Source: Gammaproteobacteria bacterium (GTDB taxonomy: Bacteria; Pseudomonadota; Gammaproteobacteria; Pseudomonadales; Halieaceae). From it: a stretch of DNA of 40,133 nucleotides. Position 1 is the stretch's first letter. Each line of letters begins with the position of its first letter. Positions 37,196 to 40,133 of the stretch are shown here, in pieces. The position numbers and the translations under genes are program-made. A model generated the notes under the pieces. That model worked only from the letters and a program-made list of their open reading frames with translations, searched no databases and was not told the origin of the DNA. The stretch lies in assembly GCA_030428835.1 (NCBI GenBank), contig JAUIEP010000026.1:1-40133 (forward strand), read 5' to 3'.

Positions 37196-37793
37196 TGCGC
37201 AACTCCTCCATAAAGCGCGCGGCCAGCCGCAGCAGCAGCGGGAACATCACGGCCCAGGTCACCCCCAGCGCGATGGGACCCAGCAGCGGGTCCGCGAAGC
37301 CGACGTCGCTGAGCCGCGTGCCCGCGACGTAGGAGCCGCCGCCCCCGATGCCGCCAACGAGCGCAGCGGTCACGGTCCGGGTGCGAAACCCGGCGAACGC
37401 GTGGCCGAGAGTCGTGGCGAATACCGGCCACAGGCAACTCAGCCAGAGCGGCCCGAGGGAGCGGGCGCCGTCCACCACGAACACGCCCAGGGCGAACTGC
37501 ACCTGGTCAAGCGCGGCACCGATGGCCGTGACCAGCGCGATGAACCGCGCCTCGGCCATACCGCGGCCCAGCAGGCTGAAATGCACGGCGAGATGCACGG
37601 CCACCACCAGCGGGGCAATGTAGGGCGAGTGCGTGAGGACGATGGCGAACCAGCTGATGTTGAACAGCGTGCCGTTGAGCACGATGCCCCACACACCGTC
37701 CAGGGGAAAGCGTTGCGTGCCTGCCAACCGGGCCTCCGTCAAAGCCACCACCTCTGTCGCCTCAGGCGAGGAATTCCGCCCGCGTCCGCGCAT
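37185..37793 (-). CDS. DUF2878 membrane protein
   Basis: A 202-residue membrane protein with six or so hydrophobic helices and the DUF2878 pattern ([39 protein letters not shown]). Function unknown. In other proteobacteria this family lies in stress-response clusters with DUF1365 and CFA-like enzymes, as here. The long start overlaps folE by 32 bases. A TTG at 37742 with GAGG seven bases upstream would remove the overlap and is a good alternative. Confidence 0.83.
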   Translation of the reverse strand: MRGRGRNSSPEATEVVALTEARLAGTQRFPLDGVWGIVLNGTLFNISWFAIVLTHSPYIAPLVVAVHLAVHFSLLGRGMAEARFIALVTAIGAALDQVQFALGVFVVDGARSLGPLWLSCLWPVFATTLGHAFAGFRTRTVTAALVGGIGGGGSYVAGTRLSDVGFADPLLGPIALGVTWAVMFPLLLRLAARFMEELRNDA

Positions 37794-38442
37794 CGTTCTT
37801 GAACTGGCCGCCGAGCGCCGTGGTGCGTGTGCTGGAACCCGCGTCCATCACGCCGCGGGCCTTCACGCAGTAGTGTACGGCATCGATCATCACCGCGACA
37901 TCCTCGGTTTCCAGCAGCGTTTGCAGGGCGACCAGCACCTGCTGCGTGAGCCGCTCCTGCACCTGCGGTCGCTGAGCGAAAAAGCGCACGATGCGGTTGA
38001 CCTTGGACAGGCCGATGATCTTCGTTGACGGGATGTAGGCCACGCTGGCCTTGCCGTCAATGGTGATGAAGTGGTGCTCGCAGGTGCTGACCACACCGAT
38101 GTCGTTGATACGGACCATCTCCTCGACGCCCATCTTGTTGTCGATGGCGGTTGCCTTGGGGAACCTGCCGTACTCGAGTCCCGAGAAGATCTCATCCACG
38201 TACATGCGCGCGATACGCTGCGGCGTCTCGCACAGGCTGTCGTCGCGCAGGTCCAGGCCGAGTGTGGCGGCGATATCCGCGAACGACTCACGAATCCGCT
38301 CGTACTTCTGGTCGCGGTTGAGACCGTTGTCGATCAGCGGCGTTTCCAGGCCGCGCTCGACCAGCGCCTTGCGTACGCGGCGGGCATCGTCGGAAATGGC
38401 GAGCGGTGCCGGCGCGACCGATTCCATAAGGGCAGTTTTCAT
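37762..38442 (-). CDS. folE: GTP cyclohydrolase I FolE
   Basis: Converts GTP to dihydroneopterin triphosphate, first step of folate/tetrahydropterin synthesis; cytoplasmic homodecamer. The 226 residues include the zinc ligands in [12 protein letters not shown] and [10 protein letters not shown], the GxxTP-like [11 protein letters not shown] and the [12 protein letters not shown] region. This is the zinc-dependent IA type. Its place in the middle of a lipid-modification set is odd for a folate gene and suggests a pterin cofactor need under stress. 64 bases separate it from the CFA-like gene. Confidence 0.95.
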   Translation of the reverse strand: MKTALMESVAPAPLAISDDARRVRKALVERGLETPLIDNGLNRDQKYERIRESFADIAATLGLDLRDDSLCETPQRIARMYVDEIFSGLEYGRFPKATAIDNKMGVEEMVRINDIGVVSTCEHHFITIDGKASVAYIPSTKIIGLSKVNRIVRFFAQRPQVQERLTQQVLVALQTLLETEDVAVMIDAVHYCVKARGVMDAGSSTRTTALGGQFKNDARTRAEFLA

Positions 38443-38506
38443 GTGGACTCCCGGTGAGTGTGGTGGATGCGTTGGGTACGCACCGCGGCCGTTATCAGAT
38501 TACCGC

Positions 38507-39757
38507 TTACCGGAAGCGGTAATCCGGCTTGGCGAAGGCAAGCTGCACGGTGCTGATGATGCGCTCGCGAAAACCGCCCTCGCAGTAGCACAGGTAGTAC
38601 TCCCACATGCGGATGAACTCCTCGCTGAACCCCTGGGCACGCACGCTGGGCAGCGCCTCGAGAAAGCGCCGGCGCCAGTGATCCAGGGTGATCGCGTAGT
38701 CCTCGGTGATATCCCGCAGGTGCACCATCTGCATGCTGGTGTGGCGCGCCAGGTTGTCGGCGATCACGGCGACGGAGGGCAGACAGCCGCCCGGAAAGAT
38801 ATAGCGCTTGATATAGTCCACCGAGTCGCGCGCGAGCGTATAGCGCTGGTCCGCCACCGTGATGGCCTGGATCACCATCTTGCCGTTGGCCTTCAGCAAC
38901 CGGTCACAGGTCGCAAAGTAGTCGCGGTAGTATTCATGCCCCACCGCCTCGATCATCTCGACGGACACGAGCTTGTCGTACTGTCCCTCGAGGTTGCGGT
39001 AGTCTTCGCACAATACGGTGATGCGTTCCTCCAGTCCCGCCGCACGCACCCGCTCCCTGGCGTACTCGTACTGTTCCGCGGAGATCGTTGTCGTGGTCAC
39101 GCGGCAGCCGTAGTTCTGTGCCGCGAACAGGGCCATTCCGCCCCAGCCCGTGCCGATCTCCAGCAGGTGATCGGACGGCGTCAGTTCCAACTGCCGGCAG
39201 AGCTCGTCGAGCTTCGCCTCCGACGCCGCCTCCAGGGTCATGCCCGGGCGCACAAACAGGGCAGACGAGTACATCATGCTGCGGTCGAGGAACAGCGAGA
39301 AGAAATCGTTGCCGAGATCGTAGTGGGCGCTGATATTGTCGCGCGACCCTTCGCGGGTGTTGCGGTTGAACCAATGCGCGATGTTCAGGCCGAGGCGCAC
39401 GAACAGCGACTGGCTGTCGTCCATACCCTGCAACACGTCGAGGTTGGCGCTGAACAGGCGGGTAACCGCCACGGGGTCCGGCGAGGACCAGTAGCCGCGT
39501 ATGTAGGCCTCGCCCGCTGCGATCGACCCACCGGTCAGCAGCAGCCCGAACACCGCGGGGTCGTGCACCTGCACCTCGGCGCGCAACGGGTCGTCCGGCC
39601 GCCCGAAGGAACGCGTCGCCGTGCCCTCGTGCACCGTCAGGTAGCCTGCCTCCAGCCGGTTCAGGAGCCCGTAGATCGCGTCCCTGGCAATCTTCCGGGC
39701 CATGCGCGTGCCGCGCGCTCGCGGCAGGTGGACCCCGCCGATACTGACTTCACTCAT
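38507..39757 (-). CDS. cyclopropane-fatty-acid synthase family methyltransferase
   Basis: A 416-residue SAM-dependent enzyme acting on unsaturated acyl chains of phospholipids. It has SAM motif LEIGTGWGGMALFAA, the conserved SAHYDLGNDFFSLFLD, YSSALF and SVEMIEAVGHEYY, and YIFPGGCLP. Length and motifs match CFA-like proteins such as UfaA1, so true cyclopropane or other acyl methylation cannot be separated by sequence alone. The start overlaps the stop of the DUF1365 gene by 8 bases. The N-terminal ARKIARDAIYGLLNRL is normal for the family. Confidence 0.92.
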   Translation of the reverse strand: MSEVSIGGVHLPRARGTRMARKIARDAIYGLLNRLEAGYLTVHEGTATRSFGRPDDPLRAEVQVHDPAVFGLLLTGGSIAAGEAYIRGYWSSPDPVAVTRLFSANLDVLQGMDDSQSLFVRLGLNIAHWFNRNTREGSRDNISAHYDLGNDFFSLFLDRSMMYSSALFVRPGMTLEAASEAKLDELCRQLELTPSDHLLEIGTGWGGMALFAAQNYGCRVTTTTISAEQYEYARERVRAAGLEERITVLCEDYRNLEGQYDKLVSVEMIEAVGHEYYRDYFATCDRLLKANGKMVIQAITVADQRYTLARDSVDYIKRYIFPGGCLPSVAVIADNLARHTSMQMVHLRDITEDYAITLDHWRRRFLEALPSVRAQGFSEEFIRMWEYYLCYCEGGFRERIISTVQLAFAKPDYRFR

Positions 39758-40133
39758 GCCTTGCTCCTATGGCCTGTTTAGCGGGATGTGCGTGAAAGGG
39801 CACGCCCTTGAGGAACAGCCTCAGGGCCTGCCAGTAAATCGCCAGGCCGACCCTGGCAGTCATGAACGGGTAACGGGCGAGCAGTCGCGCCATGCTGGCC
39901 GCGGTCAGCGGCCGGGCGGTGAGGGCCATGGTCGCGTCGAAGACTTTTTCCCCGTCGGCGTGGTTTTCCAGGTGCAGCGACAGGCGCTCGCCGGGCAGGT
40001 TGCTGCGCCAGTGATAACGCATGTCCATCGGGTTGAAGGGCGACACATGCATGGCCTTGTCGAACTCGGTGCGCAACCACTGCCGGTCGGGCCCGGGGCC
40101 GCGCAGCACGTAGCTGTGGCGCTCCTCCCACGG
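39750..40133 (-). CDS. DUF1365 protein, 5' part outside window
   Basis: The last about 127 residues of a DUF1365 protein. The frame runs open to the window edge (…WEERHSYVLRGPG). The family signature KAMHVSPFNPMDMRYHW is clear. DUF1365 proteins are linked with CFA-type enzymes and FAD amine oxidase-like desaturases in light/oxidative-stress regulons. The stop overlaps the start of the CFA-like gene, indicating coupled translation. Confidence 0.9.
   Translation of the reverse strand, partial: PWEERHSYVLRGPGPDRQWLRTEFDKAMHVSPFNPMDMRYHWRSNLPGERLSLHLENHADGEKVFDATMALTARPLTAASMARLLARYPFMTARVGLAIYWQALRLFLKGVPFHAHPAKQAIGARHE

Overview
The window is GC-rich chromosomal DNA from a gammaproteobacterium. 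The order alaS - lysC - csrA - tRNA-Ser at the left end matches the order known from Pseudomonas and relatives. The mixture of iron-regulated porin, many outer-membrane proteins and short palindromic GTCGAAT repeats would suit a marine group such as Halieaceae, but that is inference. No phage, transposase, integrase or CRISPR array is visible. I call 32 protein genes and one tRNA.

Layout. 1-5446 is housekeeping: tRNA-Ser(GCU) with its terminator, csrA, lysC, alaS, a HIT hydrolase and a Trm112-like protein. 5567-9645 holds envelope proteins: a MliC-type lipoprotein, a large W/Y-rich secreted protein and a DUF6268 barrel. 9681-23051 is the most unusual part. It has an M23 peptidase, DUF5666 and DUF6502 proteins, then a tight leftward cluster of a TPR/beta-barrel protein, a 31-heme cytochrome built from 138-bp repeats, a 21-heme cytochrome and a di-heme membrane cytochrome b. 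Diverging from it are a membrane-anchored 4Fe-4S/FAD oxidoreductase and an exported Sel1/ankyrin protein. Read together this looks like an electron route from NAD(P)H across the inner membrane and periplasm to the outer membrane. I do not recognise it as a described system.

23193-27592 carries greB and a Fur-box-controlled operon (porin, FMN-binding protein with a flavinylation motif, PepSY membrane protein). The operon is bracketed by two arrays of nested palindromes (REPIN-like). 27593-36500 is mostly single-gene units: a hydrolase-like lipoprotein, a beta-lactamase-fold serine hydrolase, a uracil-DNA glycosylase family protein, gcvP, an isoprenylcysteine methyltransferase family protein and a SEC-C/2-oxoglutarate oxygenase fusion. 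36515-40133 is a leftward set of DUF1365 (cut by the window), CFA-synthase-like methyltransferase, folE, DUF2878 and an unknown exported protein, probably connected to lipid modification and stress.

Functions are assigned from motifs and family memory only; no database search was possible.
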